Assembly: GCA_965222695.1 (NCBI GenBank)
Contig: OZ244967.1
Span: 3,534,001 to 3,598,000, forward strand
DNA: 64,000 nt
Reading direction: 5' to 3'
DNA from: UBA7957 sp965222695
GTDB taxonomy: Bacteria; Pseudomonadota; Gammaproteobacteria; Granulosicoccales; Granulosicoccaceae
In this document: piece after piece, positions 8,295 to 16,401 of the stretch
How positions within the stretch are numbered: the stretch's first letter is position 1
How the letters are laid out: every line of letters starts with the position of its first letter
The notes under the pieces: model-generated
Told to the model about the DNA's origin: nothing
The model's input: only the letters and a program-made list of their open reading frames with translations
Databases searched by the model: none
Translations under genes and position numbers: made by a program

Positions 8295-9137
8295 TTAATC
8301 CTTATTGCCCGGCCTTTTACCTCCGATCCGCCGGGTGATCTCATCCGCACTTCGGGTAATCTGCAGCCCGAGTTGCGGTATTCTTTCATCCGGTATTCTG
8401 GCTTTTGGGCCTGACAGGGATAAAGCCGCAAGCGCGGCACCCTGCTCATCGTGCACGGTAGCGGCGACACATCTGAGCCCGACTGCATGTTCTTCGTCGT
8501 CGACGGCATAACCTTGTTGTTGGACTTGCGTGAGGTTTTCACGCAGGGACTCCGGGCTGGAAAGGGTATTGGCAGTAACTCTGGGTAAACCGTGCCGGTG
8601 AAAAACGTCGGTAATTTCTTCATCACTCATGGTTGCCAGAAAAGCCTTGCCGACACCGGATGCGTGCAAAGGTGCACGGCTGCCGAGTTTGACCACCATA
8701 CGCATCATTTCGCGGCTCTCGACTTGGGCAGCGAACACCGCCTTGCCCTCATCAAGCAGTGCCAGGTTGACCGTCTCCCCGGTCTGTTCCATAAGATGGT
8801 GCATCACAGGCCTGGATTGCGCGAGATAATCCCGATGATGCAAAAAAGCATTACCCACAGTGAATGCACCTACATCTATGTACCATTTGCCCAGCTCGGG
8901 ATCGTTGCGTACGAATTGATGTTCCTGAAAGGAGATCAGCAATCGATGAGTCGTGGAAGGCGCTAGGCCTACTTGTTGTGCGAGATCCGTCAGAGCCGCT
9001 CCGTCTTCCGATTCCGCCAGTCTTTCCAGCAAGGTAATACCTCGGGTCAGCGACTGGACCTTTGCAGTAGTCTGGCCGGATTTTTTTCCCGCCGGGCGCC
9101 CTCGTTTACGGGTTTCCCTGATGATTGTGTCAGCCAT
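8295..9137 (-). CDS. IclR-family transcriptional regulator, AllR-like
   Basis: DNA-binding regulator of 280 aa. A basic leader (RKRGRPAGKK) precedes the winged HTH at about residues 27-85 (LTDLAQQVGLAPSTTHRLLISF), followed by the IclR effector domain to about 270. The effector domain carries segments close to E. coli AllR, the glyoxylate-sensing repressor: GETVNLAL, LGSRAPLHASGVGKA, EEHAVGLRC and LSLSGPKARI. This supports, but does not prove, sensing of glyoxylate or a related acid. It is convergent with oxc and divergent from ttuD. IclR-type boxes lie in the shared iclR-ttuD upstream region, so it probably controls itself and ttuD. The oxc/sucC operators look different and are probably bound by another protein. 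Confidence 0.9.
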   Translation of the reverse strand: MADTIIRETRKRGRPAGKKSGQTTAKVQSLTRGITLLERLAESEDGAALTDLAQQVGLAPSTTHRLLISFQEHQFVRNDPELGKWYIDVGAFTVGNAFLHHRDYLAQSRPVMHHLMEQTGETVNLALLDEGKAVFAAQVESREMMRMVVKLGSRAPLHASGVGKAFLATMSDEEITDVFHRHGLPRVTANTLSSPESLRENLTQVQQQGYAVDDEEHAVGLRCVAATVHDEQGAALAALSLSGPKARIPDERIPQLGLQITRSADEITRRIGGKRPGNKD

Positions 9138-9197
9138 GTATTTACCTTATAGTTGGCAGCCATCTTTCGGCTAAGAATAACAATACCGCCCGTGACG

Positions 9198-9209
9198 GAA
9201 AATATTTTC
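9198..9209. promoter_or_regulatory. possible IclR-type box near iclR
   Basis: Perfect 12-bp palindrome GAAAATATTTTC inside CGGAAAATATTTTCAG, about 60 bp upstream of the iclR start. It resembles the better box at 9449-9463 and may be an autoregulatory site. Confidence 0.45.
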
Positions 9210-9344
9210 AGTCCGGCAACCCTGGCCGGGCTCGGATAGTCTATTCTATATCCGGAATATCTCCTAATCGTCAATCGGTCGTCACATTGCTGACAAAAAA
9301 GCCGACAAAATAGCGCTGTCGACGGCCTGTGTATTATGACGATT

Positions 9345-9376
9345 TTAGAACCTGTTCAAGATGTCACCGCGGCCAG
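9345..9376 (+). repeat. decayed end of the dispersed palindromic repeat (family 1)
   Basis: TTAGAACCTGTTCAAGATGTC followed by GCGGCCAGA matches, with gaps, the left arm of the element at 10830-10986. Only the outer part is recognisable. Confidence 0.45.
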
Positions 9377-9448
9377 AAAGAATGCCCGCCGGGAAGTCGC
9401 TTGATTCCACTTCCAGTGACTCGGAACAACAGTATTTTTTCTATTTTG

Positions 9449-9463
9449 TGGAAATATTTTCCA
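9449..9463. promoter_or_regulatory. IclR-type operator upstream of ttuD
   Basis: TGGAAATATTTTCCA differs by one base from the E. coli IclR consensus TGGAAATNATTTCCA as I recall it, and the encoded regulator next door belongs to that family. It lies about 100 bp before the ttuD ATG. The remainder of 9138-9564 holds a second weaker box and a decayed repeat. Confidence 0.6.
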
Positions 9464-9564
9464 TTTTTTATTGACCCGAGGCCAGCCACATGATTAACTC
9501 AAGCGCTTGACCGGCTGTGCTTCCGACCCTGATTCGTTTTGACCAAAGGATCTCTCTGCGTACC

Positions 9565-10827
9565 ATGACGATTCAACCTCGACATCTTCTTCAAAGCCTG
9601 TTCGATACCGCCGTTGCATCCGCGCAGCCGGCTATCGCCGTACCCAAGGCCTTGCCTTCGCCGCCGAAAGGCAACACTCTTGTGATCGGTGCCGGAAAGG
9701 CCTCGGCTGCCATGGCAAGTGCATTCGAACAACATTGGCAGGGCCCGCTCAGCGGGCTGGTCGTCACCCGCTATGGCTATGAGGTACCCTGTGAACGCAT
9801 CGAAATCCTGCAAGCCGCTCATCCCGTTCCGGACGCGGCCGGAGCCAGGGCAGCCGAACGGATACTGGACTTTGTTGCTCAGGCGGGTGCCGATGACTTG
9901 GTCGTCTGCCTGATTTCCGGAGGCGGATCTGCACTCTTGCCGCTTCCCCTGCCTGGTCTTACGCTGGACGATAAGCAGTCGGTTAGCCGCGCACTATTAA
10001 AAAGCGGTGCTTCCATCGGCGAAATGAATTGCGTGCGCCGCCATCTTTCGGCGATCAAAGGTGGAAGATTGGCAGCAGCCTGTCATCCTGCCAGAGTCGT
10101 CAATCTGTTGATTTCCGACGTGCCGGGCGACGACCCTGGTGATATCGCTTCCGGGCCGACGGTGGCTGACGAAACATGTTGCGCCGATGCACTTGAAATC
10201 ATTCGTCGCTACAATATAGATGTGCCGGCACGCGTGTTGGAATTGCTCGAAACGGGTGAGGGAGAATCGGTTAAATCCGGTGATGCCGCTCTGCCGGAAA
10301 TAGACACGCGAATGATTGCCACGCCTGGAATCGCTTTGCGGGCGGCAGCCGAGTTTGCGAAAAAAGCAGGTGTTGCACCGCTGATTCTCGGCGATAGTAT
10401 CGAAGGCGAGGCAAAGGATGTCGGCAAAGTGATAGCCGGTATCAGCCTGGAAGCGGCCAATACCGGCGAGCTGGCCAAAAAACCCTGTGTTCTTTTATCG
10501 GGAGGAGAAACGACTGTGACGGTTCGGGGCGACGGCCGCGGCGGCCGCAATGTTGAATTCTTGCTTTCACTCGGTATAGCCCTGAAAGGCCACAGGGGAA
10601 TCTACGCTATTGCCGGAGATACCGACGGTGTTGACGGCCTGGAAGAAATAGCCGGCGCCTACCTGACGCCCGATACCCTGGAACGGGCTTGGTCGAAAGG
10701 AATAAATCCGAACGACAGCCTGGCGAATAATGATGGGCACGGATTTTTTGAAGCCCTTGGGGATTCAGTCATCACCGGTCCGACGCTGACCAATGTCAAT
10801 GATTTCAGGGCCGTGTTGATTGTCTAG
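9565..10827 (+). CDS. ttuD: glycerate 2-kinase, MOFRL/TtuD family
   Basis: Phosphorylates D-glycerate, feeding C2-derived carbon (glyoxylate via tartronate semialdehyde) into glycolysis. From the ATG at 9565 it is 420 aa; a GTG at 9517 would add 16 residues that do not fit the family start (here MTIQPRHLLQSLFDTAVASA). An AAAGGA lies 14 nt upstream. The glycine-rich motifs are VIGAGKASAAMA, LISGGGSALLPLP, NCVRRHLSAIKGGRLA, SDVPGDDPGDIASGP and the C-terminal MOFRL domain (LLSGGETTVTVRGDGRGGRN, AGDTDGVDG). The upstream region shared with the AllR-like regulator carries an IclR box. The partner enzymes glyoxylate carboligase and tartronate semialdehyde reductase are not in the window. A palindromic repeat begins three bases after the stop. 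Confidence 0.93.
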   Translation: MTIQPRHLLQSLFDTAVASAQPAIAVPKALPSPPKGNTLVIGAGKASAAMASAFEQHWQGPLSGLVVTRYGYEVPCERIEILQAAHPVPDAAGARAAERILDFVAQAGADDLVVCLISGGGSALLPLPLPGLTLDDKQSVSRALLKSGASIGEMNCVRRHLSAIKGGRLAAACHPARVVNLLISDVPGDDPGDIASGPTVADETCCADALEIIRRYNIDVPARVLELLETGEGESVKSGDAALPEIDTRMIATPGIALRAAAEFAKKAGVAPLILGDSIEGEAKDVGKVIAGISLEAANTGELAKKPCVLLSGGETTVTVRGDGRGGRNVEFLLSLGIALKGHRGIYAIAGDTDGVDGLEEIAGAYLTPDTLERAWSKGINPNDSLANNDGHGFFEALGDSVITGPTLTNVNDFRAVLIV

Positions 10828-10829
10828 GG

Positions 10830-10986
10830 CTAAGAGCCTGTTCAAAATCTCTGTGTCTACTGCGAATTCGTTGAGTTTGGCCAGATTTCCTCCTGATCGT
10901 CGTTGCGTAGAACCACTATGCGCCTCCAATCAGAATAAAATCTGACTCAAATCAGCGTATTCTCGCGACGACACAGAGATCTTGAA
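10830..10986. repeat. dispersed palindromic repeat family 1, full copy (interrupted by the IS)
   Basis: The left arm (CTAAGAGCCTGTTC... at 10830 to about 10898) and the right arm (about 10929-10986, ending GATCTTGAAC) are imperfect inverted copies around a central hairpin (GCGTAG/CTATGCGC). The missing outer end of the right arm, AGGCTCTAAG, reappears at 12468-12477 on the far side of the insertion sequence. Intact, the element would be about 165 bp. Half copies occur at 27888 and 35258, and a decayed one at 32809. Confidence 0.85.
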
Positions 10987-11088
10987 CTAATGGAATGGTT
11001 CGCCCCTCCTCTCAAAGTCATTATAGTAATGACTGGGTATTTAAGACGGCTACTGTGTGAGCCAAACAACGAGATGAAGGAGCGAACC

Positions 11089-12138
11089 ATGAAACATGAT
11101 ACCGAAAAACACCCGTTAAAAGTAATCGCTATCGATTTGGCGAAGAACAGCTTTCAGGTTTTTGCCGCTGATCAGTCGGGGCGCAAAGTGATGAATCGAA
11201 AAATGAACCGGCAGTTATTGAAACAATGGATGGTCAAACAACAGCCCTGTCTGGTGGCCATGGAGGCTTGTGGCAGCGCCCATTATTGGGGTCGTTTATT
11301 TCAGTCTTACGGGCACAAGGTAAAGCTGATAGCCCCACAGTTTGTCAAGCCCTATGTCAAGTCGAACAAAAGCGATGCGGCAGATGCTGAGGCCATTAGC
11401 GAAGCGGTGCAACGTCCCGGCATGCGTTTTGTCGCGATCAAGGAGGTGGCCCAGCAGGATATACAAGCCATACACCGATTGCGTAGTCTGGCGGTTGGGC
11501 AACGTACTGCGCAAGTGAATCAGATTCGCGGATTGCTCCAGGAGTATGGTCTTGTCCTGGCCCGAGGACGGGCAACAGTGATTAACCGGTTGCCCGAGGT
11601 CTTGGAGGATGCCGACAACGGCTTGAGTGACTTGTTTCGCGAGCAACTCCAACGGATGTATGAAGAGCTTTTGCACAGTGACCAGCGGGTGACTGATTAC
11701 GACGACACACTGCAGAGGTTGGCTAAGCAGGATGAGCAGGCAAAGCGGCTGATGACGATCCCAGGGGTCGGCCCACTGGTGGCAACGGCACTGCTGGCGG
11801 GTATCGGCGATATCAAGTCGTTTCGCAATGGCCGGGAACTGGGGGCCTGGTTGGGTCTGGTGCCACGACAGCACTCAACAGGGGGCAAGCCAACGTTGTT
11901 GGGTATCAGCAAGCGAGGAGACGTTTACCTGCGAACCTTGCTGATACACGGTGCTCGTTCTGTGGTTGTGCATGTCGACCAATGTCGCACGAACACCCAG
12001 CGATGGTGCCAGGCGCTCAAACAGCGCAGTCACATGAACGTCGCTATTGTGGCGATGGCCAATAAAATAGCACGCGTCGCCTATGCGTTGTTGAAAAACG
12101 GCGAAGACTACTCCACCGCAACTCTGGCCAGGGTGTGA
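11089..12138 (+). CDS. IS110/IS1111-family transposase (DEDD recombinase)
   Basis: Recombinase of the IS110 family, 349 aa from the ATG at 11089, which has AAGGAG six bases upstream; the frame stays open back to 10990. The N-terminal RuvC-like DEDD domain shows IDLAKNSFQVF (about 10-20), the Glu in MEACGSAHYW and the two Asp in KSDAADAEAI near residue 90. The C-terminal Tnp_IS110 domain contains IPGVGPLVATALLAGIG, LGAWLGLVPRQHSTGGK and the catalytic Ser region GISKRGDVYLRTLLIHGAR. No frameshift or stop is visible, so it may be active. It probably acts with an RNA encoded in the element's own non-coding end. Confidence 0.95.
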   Translation: MKHDTEKHPLKVIAIDLAKNSFQVFAADQSGRKVMNRKMNRQLLKQWMVKQQPCLVAMEACGSAHYWGRLFQSYGHKVKLIAPQFVKPYVKSNKSDAADAEAISEAVQRPGMRFVAIKEVAQQDIQAIHRLRSLAVGQRTAQVNQIRGLLQEYGLVLARGRATVINRLPEVLEDADNGLSDLFREQLQRMYEELLHSDQRVTDYDDTLQRLAKQDEQAKRLMTIPGVGPLVATALLAGIGDIKSFRNGRELGAWLGLVPRQHSTGGKPTLLGISKRGDVYLRTLLIHGARSVVVHVDQCRTNTQRWCQALKQRSHMNVAIVAMANKIARVAYALLKNGEDYSTATLARV

Positions 12139-12467
12139 TAAAAGGGCGAGTCGTTCATGCGTTGCGCTGGAATAACACAAGGTACTGATATTTAGGTTAA
12201 GAGTCCGTGAAGCTAAGCCTCATCCAATTGCAAAGAGTGAAATCACAGTGATGGCATAAAGGGTTATAAACCGCGCACCTGGGAGCCTGATAGAGCCTAT
12301 GGTCACCACGAGGTAGACCGCTGAACTGATGAGGCCAGGGGCGAGCGAATTCCATCAGGGTACGACAGAGCGCGACAAGCGTTCTCGATTCGATACCGGA
12401 TATATGGCTGCAATAACTTCTTTATGAGTACTACATTTTATTCTTGCATAACGGGGCGAACCATATA
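12139..12467 (+). ncRNA. candidate bridge RNA / seekRNA region of the IS (right end)
   Basis: The 329-nt right end has no coding potential, while the left end before the transposase is only about 100 nt. IS1111-group elements place their guide RNA in the right end. Segments that could be guides are GAGCCTG (12283-12289) and AGAGCCT (12292-12298), which match the target strand AGAGCCTGTTCAAGATC, and TATATGG (12401-12407), complementary to the element's last bases CCATATA. Each is only 7 nt and could be chance; RNA limits are not determined. Confidence 0.45.
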
Positions 12468-12477
12468 AGGCTCTAAG
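12468..12477. repeat. right-hand remnant of the family 1 repeat split by the IS
   Basis: AGGCTCTAAG completes the outer end of the right arm at 10929-10986. The stop codon (TAG on the minus strand, 12473-12475) of the neighbouring leftward gene lies within it. Confidence 0.75.
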
Positions 12478-14245
12478 AGCCACCCCATTGCCCGAGGGTT
12501 TGTTGCCGGATAGTTTCGGGCTGATCGAGTAACTCCACCGAGTCCACCGCTTTTTCATCCGCTTGCTCAAATATCTTCAATAATGCCTCACTTGCTTTTT
12601 CATTTGCAAATACGTTTTTCAGCACCTCAGGATTCCACGCAATCAACTCACCCTTGCTGATACGGGCGGCAATCCGGCTATTGTTAAAGTCGGCAAAAAC
12701 CACCGTATCGAGCCGCTTAATACACTGTTGAATAAAGCTTGTATTATTTCTCTCGTCCATCGCTGTGCCCCCGGGATAAACGGTGTCGGGAGACTGTGCG
12801 TTAATATTGATTTTCCGGTAGCGGTCTATGTCCATCATGCATTTGATGTCGAGAATCGTCAAACTGCCGTTTTCTCCAAATGCAACAGTCCTGGGTTTTT
12901 GCCCCAGGGGGATGCTGTTATCTAAAAATTCATAATGCACATCTTTGTTACGATCCAATGCCCAGGTGAAAAACAATTGCGGCATACCGGTAAAAGCCTC
13001 GACATTATGATCCAACAGATCATCAACCGCCTTGTACCTGCCGACTTTCGTACCTCGAATCCAGGCCCTTTCCACCGTCGCATCGGGTGGGGTAATCATA
13101 TAAAACATATAGACTTTAGCCGCAAAACGGGTCAGCAGATTACTGCCCTCTTCAGTTGATTTTTCGGCAAAACTGTCAAACCGGAACCGGTCGATCAACA
13201 AGTGCGGCACTTCGTTATTATCGGCTTTTTGCGCCATATAACTATCCAGCTTTTGATCGACGATTTTTAACTCATGACCGCTGCAGGTGGCGGCGTATTT
13301 GTAGTTTTCCCCGAGAGACTCATAGTCGAGTAGAAATTTCCGCCAGATATCCGGGCTGATCAGTGCGAATTCTGCCCACCTCAATCCCAGGCGCTGCGCC
13401 AATTGATGCTGCAAGGGGCGCAGCGTACTTTTACCTGAAGCAGAAGAGCCTTTCACATTCATGATAATGGGCTGGGGCTGGGCCGGCAGTTTTATATATC
13501 CCTCATTTTCCGCACCCTCGGCTATGATGGGCTCAATCCATTGACCGATACAAAGGCTACCGTATTGGTTGCATATCTGCTGCCGGATCAACTTCACCAG
13601 CATATCTTTGTCTCCGCGAATCCTACCGTAACGATTCATAATCGCGGCGCAGATTCGGCCGATTGACTCATACAGCATCTGTTGCAAGGCATCCTCATTA
13701 TTCTGCTGAGATTTTTTTTGCCACTGTTGAAGTAAATGCGCCTCGCGTATCTCGGGTGATTCGGGAGGACTGACTCGCTGGGGCTTTTTCCTCAGGCGCT
13801 GCCAAAAACCGACTTTTTCTTCCGGCTCGGGTTCTTGCTGATTAAACAATGTCTGACCGAGCTCAGCGTCCACCTGACTGCCGATCGTTTCACACAAATC
13901 TTGATATTGATCGACAATCCTATCCGTTTGCGGGAGCAGATACTTGTCCAATAAAGTTTGAGCCATTTGCCGGAAATTGACACCCAGATCTTCATACTGA
14001 TCTCCGTCAGACACAGAGTAGTCCGCTGATACACGGATTAACAACTCATGTACCATCAGACGTTCAGGCCGGAAAGCGACTATATCCTCGCGGGGTAATC
14101 CGGTGAACTCACTGATTTCTTCAACTTCGGCAAAGGATTGCTGGATATTTTCCGGGCGCAGCAGGCTGGACTGTTTCAACACTTCCCGAGGCAGTTGCGA
14201 ATATATTCCGGGATTCCAGGGACCAAATTCGTTCGATGTTTCCAT
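12473..14245 (-). CDS. P-loop kinase-like protein of unknown function
   Basis: Not recognised as a named family. From METSNEFGPW at 14245 (GGAG about 6 nt upstream) it is 590 aa; the frame is open to 14326. Residues about 1-255 are charged and helical with a Glu-rich stretch (EPEPEEK). A Walker A motif, GSSASGKS, lies at 266-273, followed by a kinase-like region with LISPDIWRKFLLDY and DRFRFDSF near 352-359, reminiscent of zeta-toxin or nucleoside-kinase-type P-loop phosphotransferases. No signal peptide or membrane segment is seen, so it is presumably cytoplasmic. No antitoxin-like partner is adjacent. The stop codon lies in repeat sequence beside the IS. The function is unknown; only a P-loop phosphotransferase fold is supported. 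Confidence 0.75.
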   Translation of the reverse strand: METSNEFGPWNPGIYSQLPREVLKQSSLLRPENIQQSFAEVEEISEFTGLPREDIVAFRPERLMVHELLIRVSADYSVSDGDQYEDLGVNFRQMAQTLLDKYLLPQTDRIVDQYQDLCETIGSQVDAELGQTLFNQQEPEPEEKVGFWQRLRKKPQRVSPPESPEIREAHLLQQWQKKSQQNNEDALQQMLYESIGRICAAIMNRYGRIRGDKDMLVKLIRQQICNQYGSLCIGQWIEPIIAEGAENEGYIKLPAQPQPIIMNVKGSSASGKSTLRPLQHQLAQRLGLRWAEFALISPDIWRKFLLDYESLGENYKYAATCSGHELKIVDQKLDSYMAQKADNNEVPHLLIDRFRFDSFAEKSTEEGSNLLTRFAAKVYMFYMITPPDATVERAWIRGTKVGRYKAVDDLLDHNVEAFTGMPQLFFTWALDRNKDVHYEFLDNSIPLGQKPRTVAFGENGSLTILDIKCMMDIDRYRKININAQSPDTVYPGGTAMDERNNTSFIQQCIKRLDTVVFADFNNSRIAARISKGELIAWNPEVLKNVFANEKASEALLKIFEQADEKAVDSVELLDQPETIRQQTLGQWGGS

Positions 14246-14342
14246 AGTCGCTCCAACAGTCTTATCGCGCACCTTGGGCGCAACACAACCTTCGTTAATA
14301 AACGACGCAGACTGTGGTCTGAACAACTATAGAATCTGACAA

Positions 14343-14396
14343 GGGGGTGTTCTCAATTAATCCAGCAGGACGCATGGATTAATTGAGAACACCCCC
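14343..14396. repeat. perfect 21-bp inverted repeat with 12-nt loop
   Basis: The arms 14343-14363 (starting GGGGGTGTTCTCAATT) and 14376-14396 (ending AATTGAGAACACCCCC) are exact reverse complements around AGCAGGACGCAT. It lies in the divergent region 14246-14556 between the P-loop kinase gene and the tauE-like gene, so it is not at a gene end. It could be a mobile-element relic, an operator or an RNA hairpin. Nothing else is evident in this stretch. Confidence 0.85.
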
Positions 14397-14556
14397 TAAT
14401 AGATTTTTATATTTATCGGGTAGGTAGCGCTTATTTTGCCGTAATTACTACAGACGGGCAACTTCAATATCGTCCTGATTTCTGCTATCTTTCGCAGCGC
14501 ACAAAAATCAAGACTCCTATTGACCACACACACCCTGCCGGCCCAGATCGTCCACT

Positions 14557-15366
14557 ATGATTGAAATACATTGGTTCGTCGCCTACGCCCTGTTAGGCGG
14601 ATTCGTCGGATTCTTTGCCGGGCTGCTGGGAATAGGAGGCGGTGCAGTCATGGTACCCGTATTGACCAGCCTGTTTCTCCTGCAGGGTATGGGGGAAGGG
14701 AAAGTCGTGCATATGGCCCTCTCGACATCCATGGCTTCAATTGTGTTCATATCACTTTCCAGTTTATCGGCCCATCATAAGCACAAGGCGATTTTGTGGC
14801 CGGTGGTGAAAATCATTACGCCGGGAATTATTGCCGGCGCTTTAAGTGCAACTTTTATTGCCTCAAAAGTCTCCTCCGAAGCGCTGACCCTGTTTTTCGT
14901 GTGTTTTATGAGCTATGTCGCCTTGCAATTACTGTTAAACATCAAGCCCAGGCCGCAGAGAGAGCTGCCAGGTACCGCAGGCACACTAACAGTCGGTGTT
15001 GCGATCGGCGGTGTTTCGGCCTTAGTCGCAATCGGCGGGGGTGCTATGACGGTACCCTTTATGACCTGGTGCAATGTTCGGGTTCAAAAGGCCATTGGAA
15101 CCGCTTCCGCCATCGGATTCCCTATAGCCTTGGCGGGCACGGCCGGCTATTTAATCAGTGGACTGAATGTCGAGAATTTGCCTCCATATACCTTGGGTTA
15201 TATTCATCTACCCGCAGCAATTGTGATTTCCGTTGTCAGTTATTTTACGGTTCCCCTGGGTGCCAAACTGACCCATACTCTGCCCGTGCCGATTCTGAAA
15301 AAGGTTTTCGCCGGATTAATCATTCTTGTGTGCCTGAAAATGTTGCAGGTGATTTTCCTGCCATGA
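14557..15366 (+). CDS. TauE/SafE-family membrane transporter (putative sulfite/organoanion exporter)
   Basis: Integral membrane protein of 269 aa in the TauE/SafE family (former DUF81), whose members export sulfite or sulfonate-derived anions. It shows the two homologous halves of the family: GGFVGFFAGLLGIGGGAVMVPVL at the start and VAIGGVSALVAIGGGAMTVPFM near residue 150, each with the Gly-rich GIGGG/AIGGG signature. About eight hydrophobic segments are seen. The stop overlaps the ATG of ubiC (ATGA), so the two are probably cotranscribed. The transported substrate cannot be inferred from sequence. Confidence 0.88.
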   Translation: MIEIHWFVAYALLGGFVGFFAGLLGIGGGAVMVPVLTSLFLLQGMGEGKVVHMALSTSMASIVFISLSSLSAHHKHKAILWPVVKIITPGIIAGALSATFIASKVSSEALTLFFVCFMSYVALQLLLNIKPRPQRELPGTAGTLTVGVAIGGVSALVAIGGGAMTVPFMTWCNVRVQKAIGTASAIGFPIALAGTAGYLISGLNVENLPPYTLGYIHLPAAIVISVVSYFTVPLGAKLTHTLPVPILKKVFAGLIILVCLKMLQVIFLP

Positions 15367-15956
15367 TATCCCCGATTCGGACCGCAAAGAGGTGCCCGAT
15401 CGTGCCGGTTTCCCTTTTCGGCGGACACTGGTTACATCAGAATCGCATACAAGAGCTGGGTGACCCTTGGACATTCCCATGGATCGAAGACGGAAGATCT
15501 CTAACCGTAAAAATAAAGCACTGCTGTACCGGCGAATTCAGGGTAAATGTTTTGTGCCACGGATTCGTCGATTCTCCCGACTATGCAAGCACGGAACTCA
15601 ATACAGAAGCAGGTGAACCCGTACTGCACCGAGAAGTTTTACTCTGCGACAATGACACGCCGCTGGTGTTTGCCTGCTCCCTGTTGCCGGAAGCCGCACT
15701 CACCGGCCGTTTCGAAGAACTGCGGGATTTAGGTGCGAAACCACTTGGTCACTGGATCTTTCAGGAACCCGTTTTGCGCAGAGACTGCATATCGGTCACC
15801 TCTCTTCGTGCCGATAACGGGATATTTGGCCGTTATCGCGCAAATATCCCCGGATCCCACAGCATCAACGGGCGTAAGACGCTTTTTTCAGGCGCAGGAA
15901 AACCCTTGTTGGTTAGCGAGTTCTTTCTTCCCGGCTTGCAAAATCGTTCGTTGTAA
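15363..15956 (+). CDS. ubiC: chorismate--pyruvate lyase
   Basis: Removes pyruvate from chorismate to give 4-hydroxybenzoate, the first committed step of ubiquinone synthesis, in the cytoplasm. 197 aa from the ATG at 15363, which overlaps the preceding TGA; the frame is open further upstream but only as a shadow of the transporter gene. Family features are the start region with WLHQNRI, HREVLLCDNDTPLVFACSLLP in the middle, LGHWIFQEPVLRRD and the C-terminal FLPGL. Low overall conservation is usual for UbiC. The partner ubiA is not nearby. Confidence 0.85.
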   Translation: MISPIRTAKRCPIVPVSLFGGHWLHQNRIQELGDPWTFPWIEDGRSLTVKIKHCCTGEFRVNVLCHGFVDSPDYASTELNTEAGEPVLHREVLLCDNDTPLVFACSLLPEAALTGRFEELRDLGAKPLGHWIFQEPVLRRDCISVTSLRADNGIFGRYRANIPGSHSINGRKTLFSGAGKPLLVSEFFLPGLQNRSL

Positions 15957-15972
15957 ACACGGAAATCAGCGC

Positions 15973-16401
15973 TTACTCCTGCGGTGGAGCAAACATGGCA
16001 AACAGCTCTTCCCCCGTTAGGTTCTTTGTCTCGTTGGAGAAACTGTAGTAGTCGGGCTTACTGTCGATAAAAACCTGGGTACTGAACTGCAGACCACTGA
16101 GGTCGGCAAACAAACCGAGGGGAAGGTGATAGTGAGGACCGTGCTTCAGGCGGTAAAACAAATGCGATCCGCATTGCTTACAAAACCCGCGCTCGGCCCA
16201 GTCGGAAGAGTCATACACCGCTATATTTTCCTCTCCGTCAAAGCTGACCTCCTTGCCGCAATCGCTGGCCAGAAGTGGACCACCGCCCCAATTCCTGCAC
16301 ATATCGCAATGACAGGCCCCGACATCAGTACTGAGGTTTTCCGCCGTCACTTTGACAGCACCACAAAGGCAGGAACCGTTTACCTTGATCGTATCAGCCA
16401 T
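15973..16401 (-). CDS. GFA-domain protein (CENP-V/GFA zinc fold)
   Basis: 142-aa protein of the glutathione-dependent formaldehyde-activating enzyme-like (GFA, DUF636) family. The zinc ligands are visible: CLCGA near residue 11, CHCDMC near 31-36 and CKQCGSH near 76, with the typical RGFCKQCGSHLFYR block. The fold is small, cytoplasmic and zinc-binding. Most family members have no proven activity, so a formaldehyde role should not be assumed. It is convergent with ubiC and divergent from sodB. Confidence 0.9.
   Translation of the reverse strand: MADTIKVNGSCLCGAVKVTAENLSTDVGACHCDMCRNWGGGPLLASDCGKEVSFDGEENIAVYDSSDWAERGFCKQCGSHLFYRLKHGPHYHLPLGLFADLSGLQFSTQVFIDSKPDYYSFSNETKNLTGEELFAMFAPPQE

Larger units (their letters stand above)
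10987..12467 (+). mobile_element. IS110-family insertion sequence, IS1111 subgroup (1481 bp)
   Basis: Boundaries come from comparing the interrupted repeat with its uninterrupted copies: GATCTTGAAC | IS | AGGCTCTAAG versus GATCTTGAACAGGCTCTTAG at 35308-35325. Subterminal 12-bp inverted repeats ATGGTTCGCCCC (10995-11006) and GGGGCGAACCAT (12453-12464) stand 8 bp and 3 bp from the ends. Subterminal, unequally spaced repeats and the lack of a target duplication are characteristic of the IS1111 subgroup. It carries one transposase gene and a long non-coding right end. Confidence 0.9.

Noticed and set aside
14796..15362. Open frame upstream of ubiC in the same frame
   Set aside because: It overlaps the tauE-like gene out of frame; only the part from the ATG at 15363 resembles UbiC.
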